From NCBI RefSeq assembly GCF_014805685.1, contig NC_060896.1:15469889-15533888 (forward strand): a stretch of DNA of 64,000 bases, in the 5' to 3' direction. A program made the position numbers and the translations under genes. This document shows, piece after piece, positions 22,453 through 33,850 of this stretch. This DNA comes from Silurus meridionalis. Its lineage: Eukaryota; Chordata; Actinopteri; Siluriformes; Siluridae. Each line of letters begins with the position of its first letter. Position 1 is the first letter of the stretch. The notes below the pieces were generated by a model that was not told the origin of the DNA, searched no databases, and saw only the letters and a program-made list of their open reading frames with translations.

Positions 22453-24027
22453 TGATCCAAGCTCTTGATAAAATACCCATCTTGGTCATTTAAAACCTTT
22501 AATGTTGTCAACTTGCCAATGATTGAGAGAGTAGCATGGAGGTTGGTAAAACAAAGAGGTAAAAGAAAGAGGTTGGTAAAAAGAGCCAAGTGAACCATTT
22601 CATCTTCTTAAAATGTGAGTCAGCTGGTATCCATTATCATTGAACCTCTTCTCCCACGAGGGAAAAACCAGACAAGCCCTACTATCTCTATACAACTCCT
22701 ACTATCTTATCTTATCTTATCTTAGTCAAATAATAACTGGTATAATAAAGAAAAGAGATAGTTGCTTAATCCTTGGCCATAGCCTATACAACAATTTAGA
22801 ATGTTCTGATGATGAAAGCACTAGTGCAGTACTAGAACACAGTCCGTGTCATCACCAATAGTCTCTACAGAGCAGGAATAAATTGATTGTAATTCACTAT
22901 CCATCAAGACTTTCAGAACCACACCACAAGATAAAAAGTATATTCCATAAGATTAAAATAACTAATTAAGATTCAGAAACCCATGTTGTAATTTGCAAAG
23001 AAATACCAGATCTAGCCAAATAATTCTGCCATGGAGGAAGTATCTATTCATGGTCCAAAACATATGAGCTCAATGGTCAAGAATTGTGTGGTTTATTACA
23101 TGGCTGCTTCTAGAACGAGCTCAATAATCCTTATTGCGTATATAATTCATGATGGTAGCAGCGGACTGATTCCTCCTAATGATTATCTTGTACACTGCAA
23201 ATATAACAAAGGAATTCAGGGTTCAGAATGTTCAAAACATTCATCAGAAGTTAATCCAACTGCACATGAAAAGAAGACTAAAGGTAAACATTGAAAGAAG
23301 CTTCAAGTCTGGAGATGTCATGGTATATGAACTGTGTTTCGTTTTATTTTGTTTAATTTAGAAATCTGGTCTAATTGATCAGGTCTCAAATTTAACTTCT
23401 GTCAAAACCAAAATAAACAAAAAATAGTCTCTGTCGTTCTAATACTTTCACATAAGATTTCAATATTCTTTTTTGTGTCAAAATCATTTTGGATGATTAT
23501 CATTCGAATTGCTCAGTGCGTGAGTCGACTCTCTGATAAATTAAAAACCTCTTATAATATATGGGCCAAAAAATAAGACCTGCAAAATGAGCAAGAGATT
23601 TTCTTGCAGATTTAAAAATTAGCACTCATTTTAATTTCACTAGAGACTATAGCCACTACAATGAAACCCCTCACATTCCATTGCTAAGCAAAAAAAATAT
23701 TGTTAAGAAGAAAAGATGCAAATGTTTGTCTGGATCATGTCACCACACAGAATGGTTTGAATTTCAGTTTTTGCTAGTCTGTATCTCTAATGACCTGAGT
23801 AAAAAAAAAAATTGCTTGTGAATCTAGGAATCTTTGACTATTTTATACAGTGGGAGACAATTGATTGAACTAAAAGAATACTCTACAGTCTCTATTTTAC
23901 AACAACAATGAATGCATTTTTGTCCATCATGTGTATTTAAAGCATGTTAATTCATATTTGAGCATGTCTTTGTTAGGCTCAACACTGTGAATTGGAAACC
24001 TACATTTGAACCACAAACCCTTTTCTG

Positions 24028-24029
<2 letters not shown>
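22453..24029. other. No gene seen; short (TATCT)n
   Basis: Unique-looking AT-rich sequence. A TATCT pentanucleotide array of about five units lies at 22702-22725. Open frames near 22640 and 23031 show no domain and poor coding character. Confidence 0.5.

Positions 24030-24089
<60 letters not shown>
24030..24089. repeat. (CA)n microsatellite
   Basis: Thirty uninterrupted CA units. Confidence 0.97.
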
Positions 24090-24091
<2 letters not shown>

Positions 24092-25005
24092 GAGTTGGGG
24101 GATGGGTTGCAGCTTCAGCAATTCAGCTGAGTTGATTTTATCCTTAGGCTGGAAATGACCTTGTGAACTTAAGAGTTTTTCTCTCTTTCCTTACTTATCT
24201 TCCCCTAGCAGTCAACAACCTACTTACTATACAGTACCTGAATAGGTAGAGTGATAGCTGTTGACAGGTATGGGTTACTACACTCTCTCACTTCAAGTAT
24301 GTGTAGGTGTATGTGTGTTTGAAGTGTAAGTACAATAGCAAGTTGATATGCTACACCTAAGAAACTGTTGCTTTCACACATCATAGCTCAAAGCCTTCTG
24401 CCCTGGATTGGTTTCGATTTCATTAGCACTATAAATGCTCACTCTGCATGCATTTTTGCACCCATGGTCTGTAATCCTATTGAGCTGGAGCTCAATCATT
24501 ACCTTATCTGCCCGCTAAGCAGGTAACCATTAATAAGTGTTAACTTTCCTATGACCTCCACAAATGTGCAATTTTTTCCCTCTATTCTGACACATGATCC
24601 AGCTGTGGACTTGACCTAAAAATCTATGTTTATTTTTTCAGTGCTAAAAAAACAGTGTGTGAACAAGAGAAGTGAAATACACAAAACCTAGTATTTCTGG
24701 AGATATCCTTTTAAACAAGTTAGCAGGTCATATACAAAAAAGCAAATAAATATGGCAGTCTGACAAGTCTACAAGCTATGCACACATTTACACCACCATT
24801 AAAGAGTCCAGTGTTATAACATTCATTCATTAACATTTTACTCCTGTATTTAGAATAACCTAGATATGCTTTTAAGAAATCTCTGCTGTTTTTCCTTGAT
24901 GCAAGACTTGGACCTTAAACAAGCATTATCTTCCAGGTGTGTCCAGATGTGTTAACTGCCTTCTATTTGACTGCCTTTGGAATAATAAATTAGGCTGTCC
25001 TTGAT

Positions 25006-25049
<44 letters not shown>

Positions 25050-25319
25050 ATACTGACAATCAGATTGGCTGATGTCTTAAAAAAAAAGGAGACTTTTTTA
25101 TGTAGACTTAGACCCATGTTTTACCAGTCCAGAACAAGTGCAGACAAAAAAAATGGAAAATCAGAACTCCTGTGTGGGAGTAGTTGTAAAAACATAAAAT
25201 GTCTATATCCCATCATGTAACAATTAGGATCCTGCTTAATAATAAGAGGGCTTTGGTGGGCTGTTCTTGAGGCTAGCAGCAGTGTTCTGAGTGTGTTGTT
25301 GCTGTTACTTGTTAAAGTA
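24090..25319. other. No gene seen; (TA)n at 25010-25045
   Basis: No coding or element signature apart from an 18-unit TA run at 25010-25045. Confidence 0.55.
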
Positions 25320-25663
25320 CAGTAATCCACTATTTATCATGGTGGTTACATTCCAAAACCGCCCACGATAAACAGAAAACCGTGATAAATGGGCGCCACC
25401 CCAAAAATGCTATTTTATGTATACAGTTCTTTACTGTATTAACATTTTAATTATTTATAATTAATAAATATATGTTAATTAATAAATGTCATTTTTTCAA
25501 CATAAAACTCCATAAAAACAATTCCCTCTACGTTTTTTTGGTCTATAGTGCTATCCACGAGAGACCAGGAAAATCAGCGAAACAAATTAGTTATGTGACA
25601 AATGCAATTCTGCGATAAACCGGGGGCGTGAAATTCGAAACGCGGTAAAACGGGGGATTACTG
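25320..25663. mobile_element. 344-bp MITE with CAGTAATCC ends
   Basis: Begins CAGTAATCC after a TA and ends GGATTACTG. The subterminal parts pair imperfectly (TATTTATCATGGT with ACGCGGTAAAAC). The interior has GATAAAC and CGATAAA-type words and a long AT-rich centre, with no ORF. The ends and TA at the left flank suggest a mariner/Tigger-like origin. The right TA is mutated to TG. Confidence 0.7.
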
Positions 25664-26630
25664 TGTCCCTTAGTGTTTAGAATAGGTCCACTAATTAGCC
25701 TTCTTGAAAGCATGCACCCATGTTCACACATGGACAAAAAGACAATATTCCAATATTCCCCACCTGTAACCTGCCTATGCTCTCAACAGAGTTTAACCAT
25801 CATTGACATAGCAAGTATGTATATCAATTGCCTTGTTCATCAGCACATCAGGCTGATGTGCTATTTAAAACAGATGTACTATTCACGCAAGACAGCATTT
25901 CTTACCTCATCACTTTCGCCGCCTTAAACATATATCCTTTGGGAGCTGGCAGTCTGACTGTCACATTGCCACTCCTAAACCCAAGCATTTCTCTCTGTGA
26001 TAAAGATGGCTGCAGATGTGGAGGAATCTTTTCAGCCTTCTAGAAAATAGAATGGAGTCAAGCCACATGCATGTAAGGATAGACGGGTGAAATAAATCAG
26101 AGGCTGTCTACAGCTAAAGGCATTTGCATCCCTGAAATGGAGCTCAAGAGAAGGGATGGGAGGGGAATTTCACAACTCCAAAAAGTTCTTTATTCAAGAA
26201 ATTAAAAAAATCAGTAGTCTTGGCTAACAAATATACCGTATGCAAGCAATACTGGTATATTTATCATTAATTGTTTATAATATGACAAACTGGTTCCAAG
26301 TTCAACATAGATAGAATTTTAAGGAAAGTAATACCTTGATGACTTAGTTTAGACAGATGCATTGAACTTGTCCTTGAATGACTCAATGTCACAGAAAAGG
26401 GCATATTGTTCTTTGGAGACCTTAAACAGGCTTAAAATTCTTAAAATCCCCACAAGGCAAGCTTAGCGAGAATTAAAACAACCAATCTGGGCTAATATGT
26501 TACTGCATGCAGTGAAACACATTTTAAGAAAGCATTTGTAATATCCATAATTATTCAAAATATATTAACTTAAAAGCTAAACCTTTAGGAGGTCCTTTAG
26601 TACAAAAAGAAATGAGAAGAATGCTTATAC
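25664..26630. other. No gene seen
   Basis: Mixed-composition unique sequence. The open frame near 25673-25927 has no recognisable domain. Confidence 0.5.
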
Positions 26631-26824
26631 TACATTTACAGCATTTGGCAAATGCCCTTATCCAGAGTGACTTACATTTATTTCATTCATACAATTGAGC
26701 AACTATGGGGTTAAGGGACTTTCTCAGGGGCCCAGAAGAAGCAGCTTGATGAAGCTGGGATTTGAACTCATGACCTTTGGATCCAAAGTTCAATGCCTTA
26801 AACATGAAACTACCACCTCCCCAT
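26631..26824 (-). mobile_element. tRNA-derived SINE with LINE tail
   Basis: Read on the minus strand, the head has tRNA promoter-like boxes: an A-box-like GTAGTTTCATGTTTAAGG and a B box GAGTTCAAATCCC. The 3' tail (CTCTGGATAAGGGCATTTGCC) is the same as the 3' end of the LINE fragment at 56050-56540. A second copy is at 62943-63120. Confidence 0.82.
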
Positions 26825-26903
26825 GCTACATTTATAAGTAGCATAAAATATGAGATTTCATCGAATAGTTGTTAAACGTACCACTTTGCTTAAACCCTGG
26901 TCA

Positions 26904-27473
26904 TGTCAGTAATGCGAAAAGTAGGACCCAAATGCAGGACGCAGCAATAAAGCAAGACTGAAGTCTTTAGTACAAAATAACCAAGGAAACACAAAAAACA
27001 AAGTGTCCAAAAACTTATGGTCCTCTGGGAAGTAATCCACAAAACAGGGTCCAGAAAATTTACAGTCCTCCAGGTGAAATAATCCACAGAAAAACACACA
27101 AAGTGTCCAGAAAAAAAAACACACGACTGATATGCGAGCGGAAAAAAAACCGAGAGAGAGGGAGAGAGGGGGTTTGTGAATGAAATAAAAGGAAAACAAA
27201 GCAAACACCGCGGCGGGCGGCACAGCGCGAAATTGCTGAAAAAATGAAAAGAAAACTGGAAGATCCGAAACCGAAAGCAAAAATACAGGAACAACAAAAC
27301 CGAGGGACAGGGATGTCTCAAAAAAAAAAACATGCAAGCCAACGAGACAATCTGGCAGCGAGCGTGAGAAAACCGTGTCTATTTATGTGATGGCAAGATA
27401 GCGGCGGGACGGTTGCGAGTTCGCGCTTCCCCGGAAGTGGAAGCGCCGGAAGTGCATGCGCCGCTGGCTGACA
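26904..27473 (-). repeat. 3' LTR of the gypsy element
   Basis: 570 bp, TG...CA ends, near-identical to 30725-31352 apart from a missing repeat unit and small changes. Confidence 0.95.
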
Positions 27474-27640
27474 GTACCACTAACCCCCAAGGCCGGCTCC
27501 AGACGGTCCACCAGGCTGGTCCGGGTGATCACGGTGGAAACAGGAAATAAGGCCGGGAAATAAGTAGCCCTCCCAGTCCACAAGGTACTGCAACCCCCGA
27601 CCCCTGCGCCTTCAGCATAAGAGACGGCGCACAGTGAAGG
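27383..27640 (-). pseudogene. Chromodomain-like remnant at the Pol C-terminus
   Basis: The minus strand reads words equivalent to [10 protein letters not shown] in a broken frame ([16 protein letters not shown]), followed by [12 protein letters not shown], which runs up to the polypurine region and LTR. Chromodomains of gypsy chromoviruses have the core YLV-x-WEGY. The core is shifted out of frame here, so function is lost. Confidence 0.6.
27474..27500 (-). promoter_or_regulatory. Polypurine-tract region of the gypsy element
   Basis: Read on the minus strand, a G-rich segment (CTTGGGGGTTAGTGGTAC) lies immediately before the 3' LTR. This is the expected position of the plus-strand primer in gypsy elements. 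Confidence 0.6.
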
Positions 27641-28433
27641 CGGGGCCCCCGCCAATGACCAGGGCGGGTGGAGGGGGCCTGGTGGAGGGAACCAGGGAGC
27701 AAGCCTGAACAGGTTTGAGGCGTGAAACATGAAAGGTGGGGTGGACACGGAAGACTCTGGGAAGGCGGAGGCGGACAGCCGCAGGATTGAGGACCTTGGA
27801 TATAGGAAAGGGCCCAATAAAATGAGGGGCCAGTTTACTGCATGCGACCCTCAGCGGCAGGTCCTTGGTAGAGAGCCGGGGTGGTACACGGGTGCTGGTC
27901 GGCGTCTGCGGTTGGCCCAGCGGGCATAGCAGTGGGAGGACCTGAGGAGAGCCACCCGGGTATTCTTCCAGGCACGGCAGCAGCACCTGACCAAAGCACC
28001 GGCTGAGGGTACTGAGGTCTCAACTTCTTGAGATGAAAAAATGGGCGGATGATAGCCATAAGCGGCTTGGAAAGGGGAGAGACCAGTGGCTGAGGACCGC
28101 AGAGTATTATGGGCATACTCAGCCCATATCAATTGCGAAGCCCAGGAAGCGTTGTCGTCAGTGCAAAGGATGCGAAGGGCTGTCTCCGGGTCCTGGTTTA
28201 ACCTTTCAGCTTGCCCGTTGGTCTGCGGGTGAAACCCGGAAGACAAGCTGCCGAGATACCCAGAAGGCGGCAAAATTCCTTCCAAAAATTGGCAGTAAAC
28301 TGTGGACCCCGATCCGAGACAATATTACTAGGGAGACCATGGAGCCGGAACACGTGCTGCAGCAAAGCTGGGCGGTTTCTTTGGCCGAGGGCAGTTGAAC
28401 GGGTGTTCGGCGCCCTCCAACCAATGACGCCAT
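27612..28433 (-). pseudogene. Integrase, C-terminal half
   Basis: From the deletion point the minus strand encodes [20 protein letters not shown], with the second catalytic Asp, then [16 protein letters not shown]. After a frameshift it reads [17 protein letters not shown] with the catalytic Glu, then WAEYAHNTLRSSATGLSPF. After another shift it has the C-terminal region [15 protein letters not shown] and [13 protein letters not shown]. The zinc-binding N-terminus and the first catalytic Asp are missing because RNase H is joined directly to the middle of the core. At least two frameshifts are present. Confidence 0.88.
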
Positions 28434-29650
28434 TCCTCAAGCGCCAGCTTGACGGCCAGCAGCTCGCGATCCCCGATGGAGTAGTTCTGTTCCGCAAGAC
28501 ATAGTCGGTGTGAGAAGATGGCACACGGATGGAGGCGGTTGTCGGTGGCACCTCTCTGAGACAGAATGGCCCCCACATCCTTGTCAGAGGCATCAACCTC
28601 CACAACAAATTGCTGGGATGGATCAGGCAGGGTAAGAACAGGTACAGAAGTGAACCAGGTCTTGAGCTCCAGAAAGGCCTGTTCCGCCTCAGGATTCCAA
28701 GTGAATGGCTGACGAGTAGAGGTGAGTCGGTGTAGTGGTGCCACGATGGTGCTAAAACCGTGGATGAACTTGCGGTAAAAATTTGCAAAACCAAGGAATC
28801 TTTGCAGTTGCTTGCAATTCTCCGGTTCGGGCCACCCCACTACGGCACTGATCCGGGTCGGATCCATTTGAACATTCCCTGCTGACAAGATGAAGCCCAG
28901 AAAAGAAGTGCTGGACACATGGAATTCACATTTCTCAGCCTTCACATACAACTGGCTCTGAAGTAGACAGGTGAGCACAGTGCGTACATGGCAGCGGTGT
29001 TACTCCAGGGAGCGGGAGTAGATCAGAATGTCGTCCAGGTAGACAAACACAAACTGATGGAGCATGTTCCGAAGAACGTCGTTGACCAGGGCCTGGAAAA
29101 CAGCAGGGGCGTTATGGCCTGCTGGGGTGTTAAAGGCTGTTTTCCATTCATCCCCCTCACGGATGCGTACCAGGTGGTAGGCGTTGCGGAGGTCAAGCTT
29201 GGTAAAGATTGTGGCTCCCTGGAGGAGCTCAAAGGCCGAGGACATCAAAGGCAAGGGGTACCGATTCTTAATGGTGATTGAGTTAAGTCCCCGGTAGTCG
29301 ATGCAGGGGCGGAGGCTCTTGTCCTTCTTTTCTACAAAAAAGAAACCTGCCCCCGCCGGGGAGGAGGAAGGGCGGATGATCCCAGAAGCGAGGGACTCCC
29401 AGATGTAGTCCGCCATAGCTTTCCTTTCAGGACCAGTCAGGTGGTAGAGGCGGCCTCGGGGAGGAGTAGTTCCCGGCAATGGATCAATACCACAATCATA
29501 AGGACGGTGGGGCGGTAGAGATAAGGCTCTTGCTTTACTGAAAACAGTGCCCAGATAATGGTATTCTGCAGGGACAGAGCTGAGGTCGGAGGGGGGTTTC
29601 CCCACCAGAACGATTAGGAATCTGGGGAATCGAGGAGAGACAGCTGGCAT
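28410..29650 (-). pseudogene. Reverse transcriptase and partial RNase H
   Basis: Motifs on the minus strand: [69 protein letters not shown] (first catalytic Asp) and [10 protein letters not shown] (catalytic pair). A deletion of about eleven residues removes the motif B loop between TPAGH and [10 protein letters not shown] frameshift near 28998 leads into the thumb and RNase [45 protein letters not shown] and [18 protein letters not shown]. The RNase H end after HWLEG, including the last catalytic Asp, is deleted. Confidence 0.93.
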
Positions 29651-29744
29651 GACACAAAATCCCCCATTTCAACACCCGGCCACTGGTTCAGTCCAGGCGA
29701 GGGTTGTGCCTCTGCAACCACAGGAAACCAAACATGGCAGGTGC

Positions 29745-30080
29745 TCACGGTGATCGGATGATGAGGAACGATAACCATTCACGATGTTGTTCAGCGATGG
29801 AAACGAGGAGAGGCTTGGTGCGGTGGGTGACCTGATGGAGAATATGGCCGTCAAAAGCGCGGACCAGGAGCGGCACAGGAAGAGGTTTGGACTCAACACT
29901 CAGTTGACGAGTGAGCTCCTTGTCCAAAAACTCGGCGTCCGCCCCGGAGTCAACAAACACCGCTAATTCACGACTGTGCCCCTGGACATCGACCCGAACC
30001 TTGAGCAATGGCCTAGAGGGGGCTGGGAGTCCTTGGCTGCCAGGATCTATGGAACCCCCGTCTGAGCAGAATTCCCTCAT
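29745..30080 (-). pseudogene. Retropepsin-like protease
   Basis: The minus strand encodes [20 protein letters not shown] with the DSG active site, followed by [13 protein letters not shown] and a hydrophobic stretch. This is a single-domain retroelement aspartic protease. It sits in its usual place between Gag and RT. The link to RT (words equivalent to GFLWLQRHNPRLDW) is in another frame at 29650-29740. Confidence 0.88.
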
Positions 30081-30707
30081 CCGTCAGTCGATTTGGGTGG
30101 CCAGGCTGATCAGGGAGCTCATCCTTGATCTCCGCGTTGAGACCCCATAGAAAGGCATTGTAGAGTGCCGTGGAATCCCACTCACTCTCGGCCATGGTGG
30201 TGCGGAAATCCATGGCGTATTCACCCGGGGGGTGGCTGAGTTGAAGATCTTGCGTAACTCCTCAGAGAATGCGCAAGAGGAGGCACAGACCGAGGAATGG
30301 CGTTCCCACTCTGCCGTGGCCCACCGTTTGGCCTTACCCAAAAGCAGGGAGATCACATAGGCCACCTTGGTAAGTTCATCTGGAAAAGATGAAGGCTGAA
30401 GCTGAAAAGTTATTTTGCAGCTCAACAGGAACGGACAGCACTCCCCTGGTTGTCCTGCGAAGCGCTCATGAGTCGGCAGATGAACCCCACACTTAGGTGC
30501 TGGTGGTGGGACGGGTGCTGGAGCGGCTGACGTGGCGGCATGAGCAGTGGGGTTCTCTGAAACAGACGCCTGGGCTACAGGGGCTTGGTTGCGCTGGAGA
30601 GCCAGTTCACGAATCGCGCTTGCCAGTTCCTGTATCTGCTGGTGATGGGAGGTGGTGAGCTGCACCAAGGAGGAGAGCTGAGACTGCAGATCGTCCGCTG
30701 GGTTCAT
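30063..30707 (-). pseudogene. Gag
   Basis: The start is at the ATG at 30705-30707, 18 bases from the 5' LTR. The N-terminus (MNPADDLQSQLSSLVQL) has a coiled-coil-like helix, then an Ala/Pro-rich linker. A capsid block follows with HERFAGQPGECCPFLLSC, LLLGKAKRWATAEWER and, after a frameshift near 30240, AESEWDSTALYNAFLWGL and EIKDEL. The C-terminal zinc-knuckle segment is absent: the sequence goes directly to the protease side. Confidence 0.88.
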
Positions 30708-30724
30708 GTCTGGCCAGATTGTAC

Positions 30725-31352
30725 TGTCAGTAATGCGAAGAGTAGGACCCAAATGCAGGACGCAGCAATAAAGCAAGACTGAAGTCTTTAATACAAAATA
30801 ACTAAGGAAACACAAAAAAACAAAGTGTCCAAAAACTTATGGTCCTCTGGGAAGTAATCCACACATAAAAACACAAGAGCAAAGTGTCCGAAAACTTATG
30901 GTCCCCTGGGTAAAGTAATCCACAAAACAGGGTCCAAAAAGTTTACAGTCCTCCAGGTGAAATAATCCACAGAAAAACACACATAAACAGAGTGTCCAGA
31001 AAAAAAACACACGACCGCTATGCGAGCGGAAAAAAAACCGAGAGAGAGAGAGAGAGGGGGTGTTTGTGAATGAAATAAAAGGAAAACAAAGCAAATGCCA
31101 CGACTGGCGGCACGGCGTGAAACCGAGGAAAAAACAAAAGAAAACCAGAAGATCCGAAACCGGAAGCAAAAATACCAAGAGAGGGGGATGTCTCAAAAAA
31201 AAAAAAAACATGGAAGCCAACGAGACATTCTGGCAGCGAGCGTGAGAAAACCGTGTCTATTTATGTGATAGCAAGATGGCGGCCGAGACGGTTGCGAGTT
31301 CGCGCTACCCCGGAAGTGGAAGCGCCGGAAGTGCATGCGCCCCTGGCTGACA
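30725..31352 (-). repeat. 5' LTR of the gypsy element
   Basis: 628 bp, TG...CA ends. It is longer than the partner LTR because a roughly 60-bp unit (CAAAGTGTCC...AAGTAATCC) is tandemly duplicated at about 30825-30930. Confidence 0.95.
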
Positions 31353-31659
31353 GGTCAAGTGAGAAACATCTTCTAATGTGAAAGTAAGTGTGTAATTAAA
31401 CAACTTTCTGGTATCCAGTTTTAGTGACTAATGGCATTTGCTTTGTAAACTAATTTTACTGATCTCTAAGATAGAGAAGAAATGTCATTTGGTACTCCTT
31501 GTCAGCATTAGCAACATTGAGAAAATAATGAGCATGATTTATAAGTAAGGTTTATTATTACTAAGTAGATGCAGCTATATATTTAATTTTATACAGTTAA
31601 TTTTACTCTTCCATATAACCACTTGAACTACTTGATATCTTCATATCTTATACATATCC
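31353..31659. other. No gene seen
   Basis: AT-rich flank of the gypsy insertion without recognisable content. Confidence 0.5.
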
Positions 31660-32345
31660 GATAACACAGCCTTTTTCAATTGTCTGAAAGGCAAGCTCTT
31701 GTAGCTCTTTAAAGTTCAATAATTTCTCTTCTGGATTAGCATTTGTACCTCTCCAATCTAAACTCCATTTATTTTTTAAATGTTGTACGTATCTGTGTAC
31801 AACAATTTGACATAAGAAATAAAGGGTTGACCAAAACCAAAAGCATCAAAACATTTATAAAGAAAGCATTCTCTTGGTTAGAAAAATAAAAATAACAACA
31901 ATTTCATGTACTTTGGCATAGGAAATCAAATCTTGGAACAAAATAATATTATTAAAAATTGAGCAACCAGGAACACAATCTTGTTGCAGTGATTAGTGCA
32001 GTTTGATCTGCATGAATCACCGAAGCTATACAGCATTTAATCCTGTTGGTTAGAACTTTGAAAAGTATCTTTTAATCAACACCAAGCAAAGACACAGGGC
32101 ACCAGTTTTAATGTTTCCAAGGTCACACTTCTTGGGTAATACAGTTATCACAGCCCTTTTAAAGGCTCACAGGAAGTGTGCCTTTATCTAGGCAGTTCAA
32201 GACTGAAAACAAGTCTTTTAGAACCACTGTTCACAACTGCTTGTAAAATTCAGCATTTAGTCCATGTAATCCTGGAGCTTTTCCTGGAGAGAGTTCATGA
32301 ACAGCTACAGTCAATTCATCAAATATCAAGTCTATGTTTCTCATC
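31660..32345 (-). pseudogene. Tx1/L1-like LINE reverse transcriptase fragment
   Basis: The minus strand shows, with stops and frame changes, LTVAVHELSPGKAPGLHGLN then AEFYK (the PGKAPG-DG-F block). PVSLL, FKVLTNRIK and IHADQ follow (RPVSLL...VLANR...VIH-DQ in the family). Next comes NNIILFQDLISYAKVHE-like text. These are the early RT motifs of L1/Tx1-type LINEs, which differ from the other LINEs in the window. The catalytic YADD region is not present. Confidence 0.72.
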
Positions 32346-32420
32346 CGCTGCATTATCCGTGTAAAGCTGCTTTGAGACAATGTTCATTGTTAAAAGCACT
32401 ATAAAAAAAATGAATTAAAT
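32346..32420 (+). mobile_element. L2-type 3' tail fragment
   Basis: AAGCTGCTTTGAGACAATGT followed by the AATGAATT-type end. It is a tail-only copy between two unrelated LINE fragments. Confidence 0.8.
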
Positions 32421-32990
32421 GTCTTCCCTCACCATATTCATAAACCTCCTCCTTGGCCTTCATATTTTTCTCCTTCCTGGCAGCTCAATCCCCAGCATTA
32501 TCCTACTAATATACTCCATGTCCCTCCTCTGCACATGTCCAAACCTCTTACAGGTTGCATCTCCTCATAAAATGTAGTCCACCTGTGTGCACCTTCCTCC
32601 ACTCTTATACGTCACCCTATGCTCCTCCTTCTTCTTAAAATTTATCATCACCACTTTAACTTTCAGATTTACGTTCATGACCTTATCAGAAACTCTCTTC
32701 ACCTCCACTACACTCTTACTGTACTCTTCCTTCAGGATCACCCCTACACCAGTTCTCTTTCCATCCACACCATGATAGAACAGTTTAAACCCCCTCCAAT
32801 GTTCCTGGCTTTACACCTTTTCCACTTGGTCTCCTGAACACACCACATGTCTACCTTTCTCTGCTCAATCATATCAGCTACCTCTCTCCCTTTACCAGTC
32901 ATAGAACCAACATTTTTATCAACCCTAACCTCCACTCTCCTATACTTCTCCTTTCCCTGCTGTTACTGCAGACATCTTTCCCCTTTTCTT
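32421..32990 (-). pseudogene. RTE-like LINE endonuclease and 3'-end fragments
   Basis: The minus strand encodes VGSMTGKGREVADMIEQRKV then DMWCVQETKWK, with the catalytic QET block of the endonuclease. MDGKRTGVGVILKEEYSKSV, VKRVSDKVM and KKEEHRVTYKSGGRCTQVDY then follow. A deletion removes most of the central endonuclease (the DFN block). The part below about 32560 resembles the protein's 3' end (CKRFGHVQRRDM-like text), so the RT domain is also deleted. Confidence 0.8.
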
Positions 32991-33069
32991 CTTCTCCTTT
33001 GGCCAACAGTAACACAATTTTCACCAGTATCCTGTTGGCTAACAATACCTATAGTGGTCGTTGGTAACC

Positions 33070-33240
33070 TGGGCCTTCACCAATCTGGTATGAAATTCAG
33101 ATTTGTGATCCACTTGTTTGCTTTGGCACATGTTTTACGCTGGATTCCCTTCCTAACTCAACCCTCCCCATTTATCCGGGCTTGGGACCGGCACTAAGAG
33201 TGCACTGGCTTGTGCAACCCTAATGGCTGGGTTTATAAAG
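33070..33240 (-). mobile_element. tRNA-Glu/RTE SINE, body fragment
   Basis: Reverse complement of the SINE body seen at 50170-50310 (GGTTGCACAAGCCA, GTGCCGGTCCCAAGCCCGGA, GGGAGGGTTG.GTTAGGAAGG). Both the tRNA head and the RTE tail are missing. Confidence 0.85.
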
Positions 33241-33249
33241 AAAAATAAA

Positions 33250-33560
33250 TAAGGAGTAATATTGCACAGAAGGAACAGAAGTGGTATTGCACATATTTTA
33301 ATTTTATTGCACAACGGGGAGAGCATTTAAGTGTTCATGCTCCTGAATCCACAATTATCTCCAATGTTTTAAGGGTGTTAAACTCCAGGTTGTTATGACT
33401 CAACCAGACAGCTAGCTGCTCAACCTATTCCAACCTTTATATGCAGCTTCATCACTGTTTTTGATGAGGCTGATGGCTGTAGTGTTGTCTGCACACTTCA
33501 GGAGCTTGACAGAGGGGTCTGTAGAGGTACAGTCATTGGTGTTGTTGAAGGCTAACGGGT
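33250..33560 (-). pseudogene. CR1/L2/Rex1-group LINE RT fragment
   Basis: Minus-strand words TNDCTSTDPSVKLLKCADNT and NNLEFNTLK match the catalytic region of this LINE group (normally KLLKFADDTT). The box is CADN here, so one catalytic Asp is lost. About 70 residues remain. Confidence 0.72.
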
Positions 33561-33569
33561 TAAAGGATA

Positions 33570-33850
33570 GGGAAACCTTTGCAGGTGTTTTGAGTTAATT
33601 AGCTGATTAGAGTGTGACACCACGAGTCTCCAATATTTAACTTTTTCACAAAATACTAATTTCCTGAGATACTGAATTTTGGGTTTTCATTAGCTGTAAG
33701 CCATAATCATCAAAATGAAAAAAATAAACACTTGAAATATATCTGTCTGTGTGTGATGAATCTAATATACACGTTTCACTTTTTGTATTGATTTACTAAA
33801 ATAAATCAACTTCTTAATGATTCTAATGAATTGAGATGCACCTGTAATTT
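33570..33850. repeat. Interspersed repeat, DNA-transposon-like, class uncertain
   Basis: The block with GGTGTTTTGAGTTAATTAGC, CTGATTAGAGTG and AATAAACACTTGAAATATAT resembles a noncoding repeat that I recall as widespread in fish. There is no second copy in this window to confirm it. Confidence 0.4.

Larger units (their letters stand above)
26904..31352 (-). mobile_element. Ty3/gypsy LTR retrotransposon, complete outline
   Basis: Two LTRs (30725-31352 as 5' LTR, 26904-27473 as 3' LTR) bound a minus-strand gag-pol remnant. Both LTRs begin TGTCAG and end CTGACA on the plus strand. The element is flanked by a perfect 5-bp target duplication GGTCA (26899-26903 and 31353-31357). Order on the minus strand is Gag, protease, RT, partial RNase H, partial integrase, chromodomain remnant. 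It is 4.45 kb because of internal deletions. The order with integrase after RNase H and the C-terminal chromodomain-like block place it with Ty3/gypsy chromoviruses. Confidence 0.95.

Noticed and set aside
22640..23294. Short plus-strand frames as possible genes
   Set aside because: Under 95 codons, no recognisable domain, and no splice or promoter evidence.
26631..26824. A functional tRNA on the minus strand
   Set aside because: Only promoter-box similarity remains. No cloverleaf can be drawn by eye, and the LINE-derived tail marks it as a SINE.
26890..27342. Two long minus-strand frames inside the LTR (143-150 codons)
   Set aside because: They are read from LTR sequence, are mostly Phe/Leu/Ser from T-rich DNA and overlap in different frames, so they are not genes.
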